Source of the DNA: Actinomycetota bacterium
GTDB taxonomy: Bacteria > Actinomycetota > Actinomycetes > Nanopelagicales > Nanopelagicaceae
NCBI GenBank assembly: GCA_005800815.1
Contig: SYEK01000028.1
Location: forward strand, 17,644 to 81,643
Reading direction: 5' to 3'
DNA length: 64,000 nt
Numbering within the stretch: the stretch's first letter is position 1; every line of letters starts with the position of its first letter. Shown one piece after another: positions 1 through 7,986 of the stretch. A program made the translations under genes and the position numbers. The notes below the pieces were generated by a model. That model was given only the letters and a program-made list of their open reading frames with translations, made no database searches and was not told the origin of the DNA.

Positions 1-327
1 AGCACCCGATGGGTTGAGCGATAAGGTGGGGCAGCCTGTCGTGCCGCCCGGGCAATCCTCATAACGCAGCTCAGGAATATCCTCCACGGTCCATTTCCAC
101 CAACCTGGAATCCTTACCGCTCCAATTTTGGTGTCAAGTGCGCTGATAACAAAGACAATCAGAGTGGTGAGCACAAACAGGGCGATTACCGCCCCACGAT
201 GGCGGAAGAATCTACGCCGAACAATCTGACCCTGACTTAATCCCTCTACCTCTTTGTTTGCGATAGCACTCTCGCCCCCCGAGAGAATCTCCCCAGAAGT
301 GTCTTTGTCACGTCCAAATAATTTCAT
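1..327 (-). CDS. DppC-type peptide ABC importer permease, N-terminal part (cut by window edge)
   Basis: This is the start of an inner-membrane permease of a peptide/nickel-type ABC importer. Reading leftwards from an ATG at 325-327, about 109 codons are present and the frame stays open to base 1. The product has a charged cytoplasmic N-terminus, an RRRFFRHRG positive patch at about residue 37, one hydrophobic helix (about residues 46-63) and then an extracytoplasmic stretch with a WWKW motif and two nearby cysteines, longer than usual for DppC. The start lies 2 nt after the stop of the upstream DppB-type gene, so both are one operon with the binding protein at 2018-3856. The permease core and EAA loop lie outside the window. 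Confidence 0.82.
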   Translation of the reverse strand, partial: MKLFGRDKDTSGEILSGGESAIANKEVEGLSQGQIVRRRFFRHRGAVIALFVLTTLIVFVISALDTKIGAVRIPGWWKWTVEDIPELRYEDCPGGTTGCPTLSLNPSGA

Positions 328-329
328 AG

Positions 330-1868
330 CTACTTACCTAACCGAATCCGCGGATCTAGCACTGAATATAAAAGGTCGGCTATCAAATTTCCCATGACTA
401 CAAGTATGGACAAGAGAAGATTCACACCCATGAGAAGGTTGAGGTCATAACTGTTGATGGCCTTGATTCCCAAAGTTCCCATACCCTGCCACCCAAAGAC
501 ACGCTCAGTGATAACGGCTCCACTGATAAGGCCCAGAACCTCACCCACAAATAAACTCGAGAGAGGCAGCATCATATTACGAAATGCATGACGCGTTACG
601 ACCGTACGTTCATTCAAGCCTTTAGCTCGGGCTGTACGGATGTAATCTTGATTCAGGACCTCTAATAAAGAGCCGCGTGTATATCGAATCCATCCTGCAA
701 GTGAGATCAGAATCAGGGCTAAAGTGGGCAAGACAAGGTGGGAAATGATGTCCAAGTTGTTGAGCCAAAAATCATCAGTTACCAGCTGATCTTTTCGTTG
801 GCCATAGGTGGGCACGGGGCGACCATTAACGGCATCAGTTGCCATGTAGCCTGACCAACTCTGCATGACTCGATCGGTGAGGATGAGAAAACCAGATAAA
901 ATTCCGGTAATAATCGCGGTTCTGGCGATTGGTCCCCGATCAATCCTGCTAAAAATCCTGGAGAGAGTGATACCCGTGAGAACGATCAAAACGATCAATA
1001 GAAAAATAGTGAGGTAGGAGCCAAAATTATTGAAGACCCATTGAGCTGGATAGTAGGAAAGGAATGCAAGAGCGGCCATACTCAGAGCTGCATTACGGGC
1101 GGGCTTGTTCTCAACTCCAGTCGATATCGAGGTCACACCGATGGCAAGGCCACCTGAGAGGAGTCCGACTAAAATAGGACCAAGACCTGGATTGAGATAC
1201 CAGTCAGTGAGATCTATGGCCCACAGAAGCAGAAAATTTGTGGCGAATGCCCCAGCAAAAATACTCCAAAACCTTTTACGCTCTCCCCCAAAGAGTGCGC
1301 CCCAGAACACCCCGGTGAATGTCGATGCCAGCACCATCCATAAAGTGGGAATATCGGGGTCACCAAGGAAATTGTTGAATTGAATGGCCATGAACTCTTT
1401 GAGCAGGACTGCTATCCAAAATATCGGTAGCGAATACAAAAGGAAGGCCAAGAAGGTCATTCCATAATCGAAACGACTGTACTGGCGAAGCGCGGAGATA
1501 ATCCCAAAGGCCATGCCAAGTATTAAGGCCGTAAAGGTAGCAACTAGAACAAGTCGCAGGGTCACCGGAATCGCATATGCAAGCTCCTCTTGAACAGAGG
1601 ATGCCTCGCGGGTCATTCCCAGGTTGAGATTTCCTACAAAGAGGCCCAAAACTCCTTTGAGCCATAAAAAATACCTTAACGGAGGGGGTACATCTAAGTT
1701 CAGGTCCCGTGTCAGGGCGATTATCTGTTGACGAGCACCATCGTCGCTACTCAATCGAAGCTCGGCTAGCGGATCACTTGCATACGCTGCTAGATTGAAA
1801 ACAAGAAAACTAGAGCCAAATAAAATTACAATCGACACACCAATGCGGCGCATGATGTAACTGAGCAT
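330..1868 (-). CDS. DppB-type peptide ABC importer permease with a large central insertion
   Basis: This is an integral-membrane permease that forms the channel with the DppC-type partner. The N-terminus (MLSYIMRRIGVSIVILF) and the C-terminal half, with the coupling motif DYIRTARAKGL and the ending LLYSVLDPRIR, are typical of DppB/OppB. The protein is about 512 residues against a usual 310-340. The excess is roughly 200 residues in the middle, which add several hydrophobic helices. I prefer the ATG at 1868 to a GTG six codons upstream because GGGAG lies 7 nt before it. The gene follows the family-5 binding protein across a hairpin-rich 149-nt gap. The substrate is probably a peptide, by operon type only. 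Confidence 0.85.
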   Translation of the reverse strand: MLSYIMRRIGVSIVILFGSSFLVFNLAAYASDPLAELRLSSDDGARQQIIALTRDLNLDVPPPLRYFLWLKGVLGLFVGNLNLGMTREASSVQEELAYAIPVTLRLVLVATFTALILGMAFGIISALRQYSRFDYGMTFLAFLLYSLPIFWIAVLLKEFMAIQFNNFLGDPDIPTLWMVLASTFTGVFWGALFGGERKRFWSIFAGAFATNFLLLWAIDLTDWYLNPGLGPILVGLLSGGLAIGVTSISTGVENKPARNAALSMAALAFLSYYPAQWVFNNFGSYLTIFLLIVLIVLTGITLSRIFSRIDRGPIARTAIITGILSGFLILTDRVMQSWSGYMATDAVNGRPVPTYGQRKDQLVTDDFWLNNLDIISHLVLPTLALILISLAGWIRYTRGSLLEVLNQDYIRTARAKGLNERTVVTRHAFRNMMLPLSSLFVGEVLGLISGAVITERVFGWQGMGTLGIKAINSYDLNLLMGVNLLLSILVVMGNLIADLLYSVLDPRIRLGK

Positions 1869-1928
1869 TATTAAACTCCCATTCACATGAGGATAAATCT
1901 GGCAAGCAGCTCGAATTCACACAATAGT

Positions 1929-1965
1929 GCAAGTGGCACCTAAATGTTGCCTAGGTGCCACTTGC
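1929..1965 (-). other. Perfect 14-bp stem-loop between binding-protein and permease genes
   Basis: Bases 1929-1942 and 1952-1965 are exact reverse complements (arm GCAAGTGGCACCTA) with a 9-nt loop. There is no clear U-run after it in the transcribed minus direction. It is therefore more likely an mRNA-stabilising or partial-attenuation hairpin than a full terminator. That would keep the binding-protein message more abundant than the permease message. Confidence 0.6.
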
Positions 1966-1977
1966 ATCTCACTAGTA

Positions 1978-2021
1978 CCGCCCATATGGGCGGATCTAAT
2001 AGTCCAAAATCAGACTATTAG
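1978..2021 (-). other. Two further hairpins at the 3' end of the binding-protein gene
   Basis: Bases 1996-2004 and 2013-2021 form a 9-bp stem (CTAATAGTC / GACTATTAG) that overlaps the stop codon of the binding protein. Immediately beyond it, 1978-1993 is a perfect 16-nt palindrome, CCGCCCATATGGGCGG. With the hairpin at 1929-1965 they make three consecutive stem-loops in a 95-nt stretch inside the operon. Confidence 0.5.
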
Positions 2022-3856
2022 TATGACCACTCCCACCAGTTCCAGACAACATCATCTGAAAGTGGTGATGGCTTGATGCCCTTGAGCAGCTTGTTGACGG
2101 CAGTCACTGCTGGGTGCAGGAATACTCCAGATGTCAGACCCTCTGCGTGAATGATGCGCTCAGCCTGGATGATTGTGGAGATATAAGTCTTGTTATCCAT
2201 AGGCAGCTGCAACTTCTCGAGAATCTTATCAAGAGTAGGCAAGTTGATACCGTTACGGTTATTGCCTCCACCCAACTTGAAGTTTCCATTTGATCCAGCT
2301 TGAGTAACGGCCGATGGGCAGTAAGCAAAGAACTGCACATCGTATTTGCTCAACTGAATCTTTGGTGACCATGAAGCCTGAACATCTCCCACTAGATCAA
2401 AGCCAACCTTGAGCGCATTTGCTTTGGCAAGTGCGAACTCTGCGGCACGGCGTGGGTTATTTCCAGGAACAAGCACGTTCACCTTCACGGGATTGTCTGG
2501 ACCTGCATTTGGATAGTGCTTCTTGAGCAGACGAGCCGCTTTTGCGTTCAACTCACTCTGTGGACCGTTGTAGTAGAACGAGCCGTTGTTGGCAATAAGA
2601 CGCTCGTAGCCGTCAAAGCCAGGAGCGATAAATGTTGAGCCCAGGATCGTTGCACTTGGGTTGATTGGGCGGATTAACTTCTCGTTGATCTCTTCGCGAG
2701 GGACCGAGAGAAGGAATGCTCTCCGTAGATCGGCACCCTTTCCACCATGTCCCTTGAAGATTCCAGTGTATTCATCCTGTCCCGGTGCATTTCCTACACG
2801 AGTATCCCAATGCTCATAGCAAGCGTTGATGCCTCCGATGAGGTTGACGTTTGTGAGCTTCTTCAAGGCTGCCACAGCATCGGCTGTTGGCTGGCCTGAA
2901 TAGATATCGAGCTCACCGTTGGCAAGTGCTTGCGCAGCTGCCGTTCCATCGGCGATGAACTTGAAGATAACAGTGTCGATAGTTCCGCTCAGGGCAGGCC
3001 CTGAGTTGTACTTCGGGTTCACTTTGAGCGTTACAGATGACTTCGTTACCGCGCTTTCCACGAGGAAACCACCATTACCCACAAATAGGAGTGGATTGGT
3101 CGAGGCATTGACCTCAGTGATGTTGTAGGCCTCTGAGTACACCTTGCCCATTGCCTTGAGTACAGCCGTGTTCTTTGTCTTGTAGGCATCAAAGAACTTG
3201 TCCCGTGCCTTCTCATTTACGGCAACTGACTGAAGACTCTTTACCCCATCGGCAATAAGAACCATGGTGTGAACTGGTGATGGTCCAGGACCATAGAGAT
3301 CCCAGTTAGCGATCTTCTGCTTGAACTGCAAGGTCAATGTCATCTTGTCAGCAGATAAGACTGGCTCTCCAACAATGTTATCGGAGTAAGTTCCGCCATA
3401 TCCATTTGAATTAAAGGCGGGAACGTTGTCACTATCTGGATCACCAAGACCTGCAGCAATCGAGTACTTGTTGCTTGAGAGCACGTGTGTTAGCAGAAGA
3501 TCAACACCGTTGATAGGTGTTCCATCAGACCATACAAGACCCTTATTGACCTTATACTCGATACGGAAGTCATCGGCCTTGTTTTTTACTATCTTAAACT
3601 CACCGAATTTTGTATTTCGAACAACATTTTTCTTATCGTTGATGTAAAGGAAACCGATACCGCTGAGATTTCCAACTTTGCCATTAATCGTTAGGTTGGT
3701 ATCAGGAGTGCCTGAGTTAAACGATGTCAATGAGTTGGTATCGTGAAGTACGATTGTTGAGCGTGTCGCTGCCTGAGCTGGAGTCAATAGTGAGACTGCC
3801 AGGGCACTTGAGGCAACTACTGCAAGTGCAAGTTTTGCACCGCGTGTTATCTTCAT
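2018..3856 (-). CDS. Peptide-type ABC importer substrate-binding protein (family 5)
   Basis: This is an exported solute-binding protein of the DppA/OppA class, 612 residues. It has a Sec signal peptide (basic MKITRGAK, then a hydrophobic stretch ending TPAQA before ATRS) and no lipobox cysteine, so it is predicted to be released rather than lipid-anchored. The family-5 signature VWSDGTPINGVDLLLTH follows the first domain. The open frame extends 76 codons further upstream, but the ATG at 3856 has AAGGAG 5 nt upstream and begins the signal peptide. It is first in the operon with the two permeases downstream. A GTGAC-n6-GTAAC element lies about 140 nt upstream. The substrate is inferred only from the family. 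Confidence 0.9.
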   Translation of the reverse strand: MKITRGAKLALAVVASSALAVSLLTPAQAATRSTIVLHDTNSLTSFNSGTPDTNLTINGKVGNLSGIGFLYINDKKNVVRNTKFGEFKIVKNKADDFRIEYKVNKGLVWSDGTPINGVDLLLTHVLSSNKYSIAAGLGDPDSDNVPAFNSNGYGGTYSDNIVGEPVLSADKMTLTLQFKQKIANWDLYGPGPSPVHTMVLIADGVKSLQSVAVNEKARDKFFDAYKTKNTAVLKAMGKVYSEAYNITEVNASTNPLLFVGNGGFLVESAVTKSSVTLKVNPKYNSGPALSGTIDTVIFKFIADGTAAAQALANGELDIYSGQPTADAVAALKKLTNVNLIGGINACYEHWDTRVGNAPGQDEYTGIFKGHGGKGADLRRAFLLSVPREEINEKLIRPINPSATILGSTFIAPGFDGYERLIANNGSFYYNGPQSELNAKAARLLKKHYPNAGPDNPVKVNVLVPGNNPRRAAEFALAKANALKVGFDLVGDVQASWSPKIQLSKYDVQFFAYCPSAVTQAGSNGNFKLGGGNNRNGINLPTLDKILEKLQLPMDNKTYISTIIQAERIIHAEGLTSGVFLHPAVTAVNKLLKGIKPSPLSDDVVWNWWEWSY

Positions 3857-3992
3857 TTTTTCTCCTTGGAGGGTAGTTAAGACACCTTGTGTGGAGAGTC
3901 GACCTACCCCACATGGGCGCCATTGGTGATAGGAGTCTGCCGTAGTGCCCCCTGGATGAGCAACAGGTAAAAACGGGCTCTGAGCGTGGATT

Positions 3993-4010
3993 TGTGACGG
4001 TTTGGTAACG
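3993..4010. promoter_or_regulatory. 11-nt-phased direct repeat (GlnR/PhoP-type box) upstream of the binding-protein gene
   Basis: TGTGACG at 3993 and GGTAACG at 4004 are 11 nt apart, giving GTGAC-n6-GTAAC on the plus strand. OmpR/PhoB-family regulators bind such helical-phase direct repeats. The GTnAC-n6 form matches the actinobacterial GlnR nitrogen box better than the classical PHO box. It lies between the phoU 3' end region and the peptide-binding-protein start. The same element recurs at 60761-60778 before the other backbone peptide-binding protein. Confidence 0.45.
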
Positions 4011-4070
4011 ATGGCCCACAAAATGCCAGGTGGACAGGTAGGGGGACTGTTATGGCCTTGAGCCGATGTT

Positions 4071-4721
4071 TTAGGCGTACTCACCCTTGACTAGGAAGTA
4101 CACCCGGCGGGCCACCGAGACTGCATGGTCGGCATATCGCTCGTAATAGCGACCCAAAAGCGTCAAATCTATCGCCGACTCGGTGCCATGGCTCCAGGCC
4201 TTGTCCAAGAGGGCGGCGATGAGTTGCCTATGCAGATCATCCATCGTGTCATCATCTCGCTCTATCTCAAGGGCCATCTCGACATTTCGCGTGGCCACAA
4301 CTACAGCCATCTTTTGTGTAATCGCTACCGCCACCGAGCCCATCGCGGTAATCGTGGCGATTAATTCAGCAGGCACAGCCATCTGGGGATGTCGCATGCG
4401 GGCGATCTTTGCAACGTGGTGGGCTAAATCCCCCATACGCTCGATATCTGAGCCCATTCGCAGTGCACTTACCAGTGCCCTCAAATCAGTGGCGACCGGT
4501 TGTTGTCTGGCAATGATGTCGATGATTCGAGCATCGATATCATGCTGAGATTCATCGACCTTGTGATCATTTGTGATCACCTCTTCGGCTGACTTTAAAT
4601 CAGCCTTTAATATTGCAGAGGTTGCCTGCGCCATTGAGCCCGAGACCAGTTCGCTCAAAGTGACGAGGGATTGTGAGATCCCGTCGAGTTCATCTTGATA
4701 TGCAGAGCGAATGAGCGGCAT
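4071..4721 (-). CDS. phoU: Phosphate-signalling protein PhoU
   Basis: This cytoplasmic, all-helical regulator links phosphate-transporter state to the SenX3-type kinase. The 216-residue product shows the two PhoU repeats, each with the metal-binding (E/D)xxxD pattern: SDIERMGDLAHHVAKIA in the first and YYERYADHAVSVARR in the second. The frame could begin at 4760, but the ATG at 4721 gives the standard N-terminus MPLIRSAYQDEL. It also has TACGCT exactly 6 nt upstream, a leaderless arrangement. The longer start would swallow part of the phased PHO-type repeats. It is divergent from senX3-regX3, which fits joint phosphate control. No pst genes are in the window. Confidence 0.9.
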   Translation of the reverse strand: MPLIRSAYQDELDGISQSLVTLSELVSGSMAQATSAILKADLKSAEEVITNDHKVDESQHDIDARIIDIIARQQPVATDLRALVSALRMGSDIERMGDLAHHVAKIARMRHPQMAVPAELIATITAMGSVAVAITQKMAVVVATRNVEMALEIERDDDTMDDLHRQLIAALLDKAWSHGTESAIDLTLLGRYYERYADHAVSVARRVYFLVKGEYA

Positions 4722-4743
4722 TGTGTGAGCGTATAACAGAGAA

Positions 4744-4784
4744 GGTGAATAACGCACCATACTGAGGTAAACAAAAGGTAAAAC
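4744..4784. promoter_or_regulatory. Phased PHO-type repeats between phoU and senX3
   Basis: GGTGAA at 4744, GGTAAA at 4766 and GGTAAA at 4777 lie 22 and 11 nt apart, on one DNA face. Read on the minus strand they give TTTACC-type repeats similar to the actinobacterial PHO box (GTTCACC-n4-GTTCACC). The block lies upstream of both the phoU hexamer TACGCT (4728-4733) and the senX3 hexamer TAGGCT (4800-4805), so RegX3 could control both directions. Confidence 0.5.
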
Positions 4785-4799
4785 TCGATTCTGCCGCGA

Positions 4800-4812
4800 T
4801 AGGCTATCAAGG
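4800..4812 (+). promoter_or_regulatory. Leaderless -10 element of senX3
   Basis: TAGGCT at 4800-4805 is followed by exactly 6 nt and then the GTG start at 4812, and no Shine-Dalgarno sequence is present. The same hexamer-to-start spacing recurs at several other genes in the window. No good -35 is visible 17 nt upstream, as expected for an activator-dependent promoter beside PHO-type repeats. Confidence 0.45.
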
Positions 4813-5873
4813 TGGGGTTTTTAAGGCGGGATACTGAGGTTTCAGAGCCGGGCCTGTTGCCTCAAATACTTCTAGAGACGCTGGCAAGTCTCGATGGTGA
4901 GTCCGTGATTTTAGGCCCCGGAGAGGTTCCGATCTTTAGTACATCGGGTATCGAAAGCCTAGGGATATTGCGTGAGAATCGGATTCAAAGTCCAGAGCTT
5001 CTTGCGACGGTCCGTTTTGTACGTAGAACCGGGAGTCAACAGATTGGTCAGATCGAGATTCCCCGTGGCCCCATAGGTGAGGGTAAACATCAATTTACAT
5101 TCAGAGTGCTACCTCTTGTCAAAGATGACCTAGTTTTAGTTCTTGTCAGTGATGAGAGTGAGGCACAACGCGCTCATGATGCTCGGCGTGACTTTGTTGC
5201 AAACATCTCTCATGAGTTAAAGACTCCGATCGGGGCCCTGTCATTATTGAGTGAGGCGGTTTTGGGGGCAAAAGATGATCCCGAATCGGTTACAAAGTTC
5301 GCCACACGGATGCAATCTGAGGCTAAGCGCTTGACCGACTTGGTTCAGGAGATTATCCACCTCTCCCGTGTTCAAGACTCCGACCCACTACAGCTGCCCG
5401 AAGAGGTCAGTATTAGCTATGTGATCGGTGAAGCTATCGAACAATGCCAGATCTCTTCTGAGAGTAGAGGTATCTCAGTAAAATATTTAGAGCCGAATCA
5501 TGTCGTGGTGCTTGGTGATCGTGATCAATTGATTATGGCCATTCATAACCTGATTGAAAACGCTATCAATTACTCACCTGAGAATACAAAGGTATCCATC
5601 TCAACAGAGATTGAGAATCAGGTCGTGAGCATCTTGGTCGCCGATCAAGGAATTGGAATCCCTAAGAATGAGCAAGGCAGAATCTTTGAGCGCTTCTACC
5701 GTGTGGATCCGGCGCGCTCACGCCAAACTGGTGGAACTGGACTTGGCCTCTCCATCGTTAAGCACGTTGCCGCCAAACATGGTGGCGAGGTCACCCTGTG
5801 GAGCGTGGAAAGTGTTGGAAGTACTTTTTCCATACGCCTACCTATCCATTCACTCACAGTGGGCCGAGAATAA
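4812..5873 (+). CDS. senX3: SenX3-type sensor histidine kinase without membrane segments
   Basis: This kinase is expected to phosphorylate the adjacent RegX3 in phosphate sensing. After an N-terminal region of about 120 residues that may be a PAS-like fold, the HisKA H-box is visible (FVANISHELKTPIGAL). It is followed by the HATPase N-box (NLIENAINYSPE), G1 (DQGIGIP) and G2 (GGTGLGLSIVKH). Total length is 353 residues. Mycobacterial SenX3 has two N-terminal membrane helices; none is seen here, so this version looks soluble. The GTG start is supported by TAGGCT six bases upstream. Its stop is directly followed by the ATG of regX3. Sensing probably goes through PhoU. Confidence 0.88.
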   Translation: MGFLRRDTEVSEPGLLPQILLETLASLDGESVILGPGEVPIFSTSGIESLGILRENRIQSPELLATVRFVRRTGSQQIGQIEIPRGPIGEGKHQFTFRVLPLVKDDLVLVLVSDESEAQRAHDARRDFVANISHELKTPIGALSLLSEAVLGAKDDPESVTKFATRMQSEAKRLTDLVQEIIHLSRVQDSDPLQLPEEVSISYVIGEAIEQCQISSESRGISVKYLEPNHVVVLGDRDQLIMAIHNLIENAINYSPENTKVSISTEIENQVVSILVADQGIGIPKNEQGRIFERFYRVDPARSRQTGGTGLGLSIVKHVAAKHGGEVTLWSVESVGSTFSIRLPIHSLTVGRE

Positions 5874-6560
5874 ATGGCGACAATTCTAATCGTCGAAGAT
5901 GAGAGCTCCTTTTCAGAGGCTCTGGCCTTTCTATTAGGAAAAGAGGGCTTTGAAGTCATTATTGCCGAAGATGGACGAGCCGCTTTGAGTATCTTTGCCA
6001 AAGAGGGCGCTGACTTGATCCTGCTTGATCTGATGATTCCTGAGATTTCAGGAGTGGATGTCTGTCGCACCATTCGAACTACCTCACAGGTTCCCATCAT
6101 CATGGTGACCGCTAAAGATGCTGAAATCGACAAAGTGGTTGGCCTAGAACTCGGTGCCGATGACTACGTCACAAAACCTTACTCATCACGTGAATTGATT
6201 GCGCGCATCAAGGCCGTACTCCGTCGAAGAGTGCCAGATTCAGAGTTGAATATGGATCTTGAGGTAATCAAGGTTGGCCCAATAAAATTAGATACTGCAC
6301 GCCATCAGGCATCAGTAAATGGGACTCCGATCGCTCTTCCACTCAAAGAGTTCGAGCTCCTCGAGTTGCTTATGCGTAACCCCGGACGGGTCTTGACCCG
6401 CTCTCAACTCATTGATCGTATCTGGGGCGGGGATTACTTTGGTGACACCAAAACTCTTGATGTTCACATCAAGCGCCTGCGCTCAAAGCTCGAGTCGGAT
6501 TCAGCCAATCCAGTCTTGATTCAGACGGTGAGAGGTTTAGGTTACAAACTAGAGGGGTAG
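5874..6560 (+). CDS. regX3: RegX3-type response regulator (OmpR/PhoB family)
   Basis: This DNA-binding response regulator of phosphate-responsive genes is 228 residues. The receiver domain occupies residues 1-120, with acidic residues at EDE, the phospho-acceptor Asp in LILLDLMIPE, Thr in VTAKD and Lys in VTKPY. The C-terminal winged helix carries the recognition region TLDVHIKRLRSKLE. The ATG abuts the kinase stop (TAAATG), so translation is likely coupled. Candidate targets are the 11-nt-phased repeats at 4744-4784 and possibly those before the two peptide-importer operons, although the latter resemble GlnR boxes. Confidence 0.92.
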   Translation: MATILIVEDESSFSEALAFLLGKEGFEVIIAEDGRAALSIFAKEGADLILLDLMIPEISGVDVCRTIRTTSQVPIIMVTAKDAEIDKVVGLELGADDYVTKPYSSRELIARIKAVLRRRVPDSELNMDLEVIKVGPIKLDTARHQASVNGTPIALPLKEFELLELLMRNPGRVLTRSQLIDRIWGGDYFGDTKTLDVHIKRLRSKLESDSANPVLIQTVRGLGYKLEG

Positions 6561-6580
6561 TTGCCCCTTGGCCCTAGATC

Positions 6581-7930
6581 TCAGTTGATTGACAGAGATG
6601 CAAAGCCCTCTTCAAGGACATCCATCGCATCAAGAAGAAGCTCATCTGTAATAACTAGCGGCGGTAAGAAGCGAATCACATTGGAGTAAGTCCCAGCGGT
6701 CAAGATCAGAACACCTTTACTCTGGCAGTACTTCACGACTGCATTCATAGCGGCAGTGTTTGGGACCTTGCTTCCTGCCTCCACGAGTTCGATCGCCTGC
6801 ATCGCACCGCGCCCACGCACCTCTCCGATGATGGGATACTTCTTTTGGAGCGCTCGTAGGGATTGCCCCAAAACTGTGCCGATGTGAGCGGCTCGGGAGA
6901 CAAGGGATTCGGCCTCGATCGTCTCGATTGCGCCCAGGGCTGCGGCGCAGGCGATTGGATTACCCCCGAAAGTTCCACCCAAGCCTGAGACATGCACCGA
7001 GTCCATGATCTCGGCCCGGCCCGTGACTCCGGCAAGAGGTAATCCCCCAGCGATTCCCTTGGCCGTAATCATCATATCTGGCACGAGATTCTCATCTTCA
7101 ACGGCGAACATACGACCCGTGCGGGCAAAACCAGTTTGAACCTCATCTGCGATGAACACGATGCCGTTATCGGCTGCATATGTTGCAAGTGCTGGCATAA
7201 AACCCTGGGGGGGAACGATAAATCCGCCCTCACCCTGAATGGGTTCGATCAAAATCGCAGCGACGTTATGTGCACCGATCTCTTTTTCGATCTTAGAGGT
7301 GACCATCTCAAGTGCATCATCTGTGATTGTGGCCTGATCACCGAGCCAGTGAAAAGAGTATGGCATCGGTACACGATAAATCTCTGGGGCAAAGGGACCA
7401 AAGCCCTCTTTGTAGGGCATGTTTTTGGCCGTCAAGGCCATCGTCAAATTTGTACGACCGTGATAGCTGTGCTCAAAGACGACGATAGCTGCACGCTTGG
7501 TGTAATGACGTGCGATCTTTACTGCGTTTTCAACGGCCTCGGCCCCTGAATTGACAAGGATTGACTTTTTCTTATGAGTGCCAGGAGTGAGCGCATTGAG
7601 TTTTTCACAGACCTCGATGTAGCCCATATATGGAGCGACAGTGAAACAGGTGTGAGTAAATGCCTGAACCTGCTCAATGACACGATCGACAACACGGCCT
7701 GCGGCATTACCAACATTGACGACACCGATACCAGAGCCCAAGTCGATGATCTGGTTTCCATCGATATCGAGCAGGATGGCATCGCTTGCGCGCTCGATGA
7801 CAACAGGAATAGCCATTCCCAAAGCCTGGGATGTCGCCTCAGTGCGGCGCTTGATCGCCTCGATAGATTTTGGTCCAGGGATTGCGCTCACTAGTCGACG
7901 CTCTTGGGTAAGACCAGTCACGGTAGTCAT
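6581..7930 (-). CDS. gabT: 4-aminobutyrate aminotransferase (class III PLP)
   Basis: This cytoplasmic enzyme transfers the amino group of 4-aminobutyrate (or a similar omega-amino acid) to 2-oxoglutarate. The 449-residue protein has the class-III hallmarks: NSGAEAVENAVKIAR, HSYHGRTNLTMALT, FIADEVQTGFARTG and the PLP lysine in ITAKGIAGGLPLAGV. The ATG at 7930 is preceded by TAGACT-n6, a leaderless pattern. It is divergent from a PLP decarboxylase and next to an aldehyde dehydrogenase. The group fits polyamine or amino-acid-to-4-aminobutyrate catabolism ending in succinate semialdehyde. Diaminobutyrate or ornithine transaminase activity cannot be excluded. Confidence 0.88.
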   Translation of the reverse strand: MTTVTGLTQERRLVSAIPGPKSIEAIKRRTEATSQALGMAIPVVIERASDAILLDIDGNQIIDLGSGIGVVNVGNAAGRVVDRVIEQVQAFTHTCFTVAPYMGYIEVCEKLNALTPGTHKKKSILVNSGAEAVENAVKIARHYTKRAAIVVFEHSYHGRTNLTMALTAKNMPYKEGFGPFAPEIYRVPMPYSFHWLGDQATITDDALEMVTSKIEKEIGAHNVAAILIEPIQGEGGFIVPPQGFMPALATYAADNGIVFIADEVQTGFARTGRMFAVEDENLVPDMMITAKGIAGGLPLAGVTGRAEIMDSVHVSGLGGTFGGNPIACAAALGAIETIEAESLVSRAAHIGTVLGQSLRALQKKYPIIGEVRGRGAMQAIELVEAGSKVPNTAAMNAVVKYCQSKGVLILTAGTYSNVIRFLPPLVITDELLLDAMDVLEEGFASLSIN

Positions 7931-7936
7931 GAGTAA

Positions 7937-7986
7937 AGTCTAAGGCTTTATTTCCCAACCACAGGCCGAAAAGTTAGGCTAGGAGC
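7937..7986. promoter_or_regulatory. Back-to-back leaderless promoters of gabT and the decarboxylase gene
   Basis: On the minus strand TAGACT (complement of 7937-7942) lies 6 nt before the gabT ATG. On the plus strand TAGGCT (7975-7980) lies 6 nt before the decarboxylase ATG at 7987. The shared 56-nt gap leaves little room for separate -35 regions, so the two genes probably share upstream control. Confidence 0.45.

Noticed and set aside
3857..4084. Longer start for the first peptide-binding protein (688 residues)
   Set aside because: The extra 76 residues precede a clear ribosome site and signal peptide and overlap the 3' end of phoU.
7136..7549. Open frame of 137 codons antisense to gabT
   Set aside because: No recognisable domain and no ribosome site, and it lies wholly inside a well-supported aminotransferase gene. 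It is a shadow frame.
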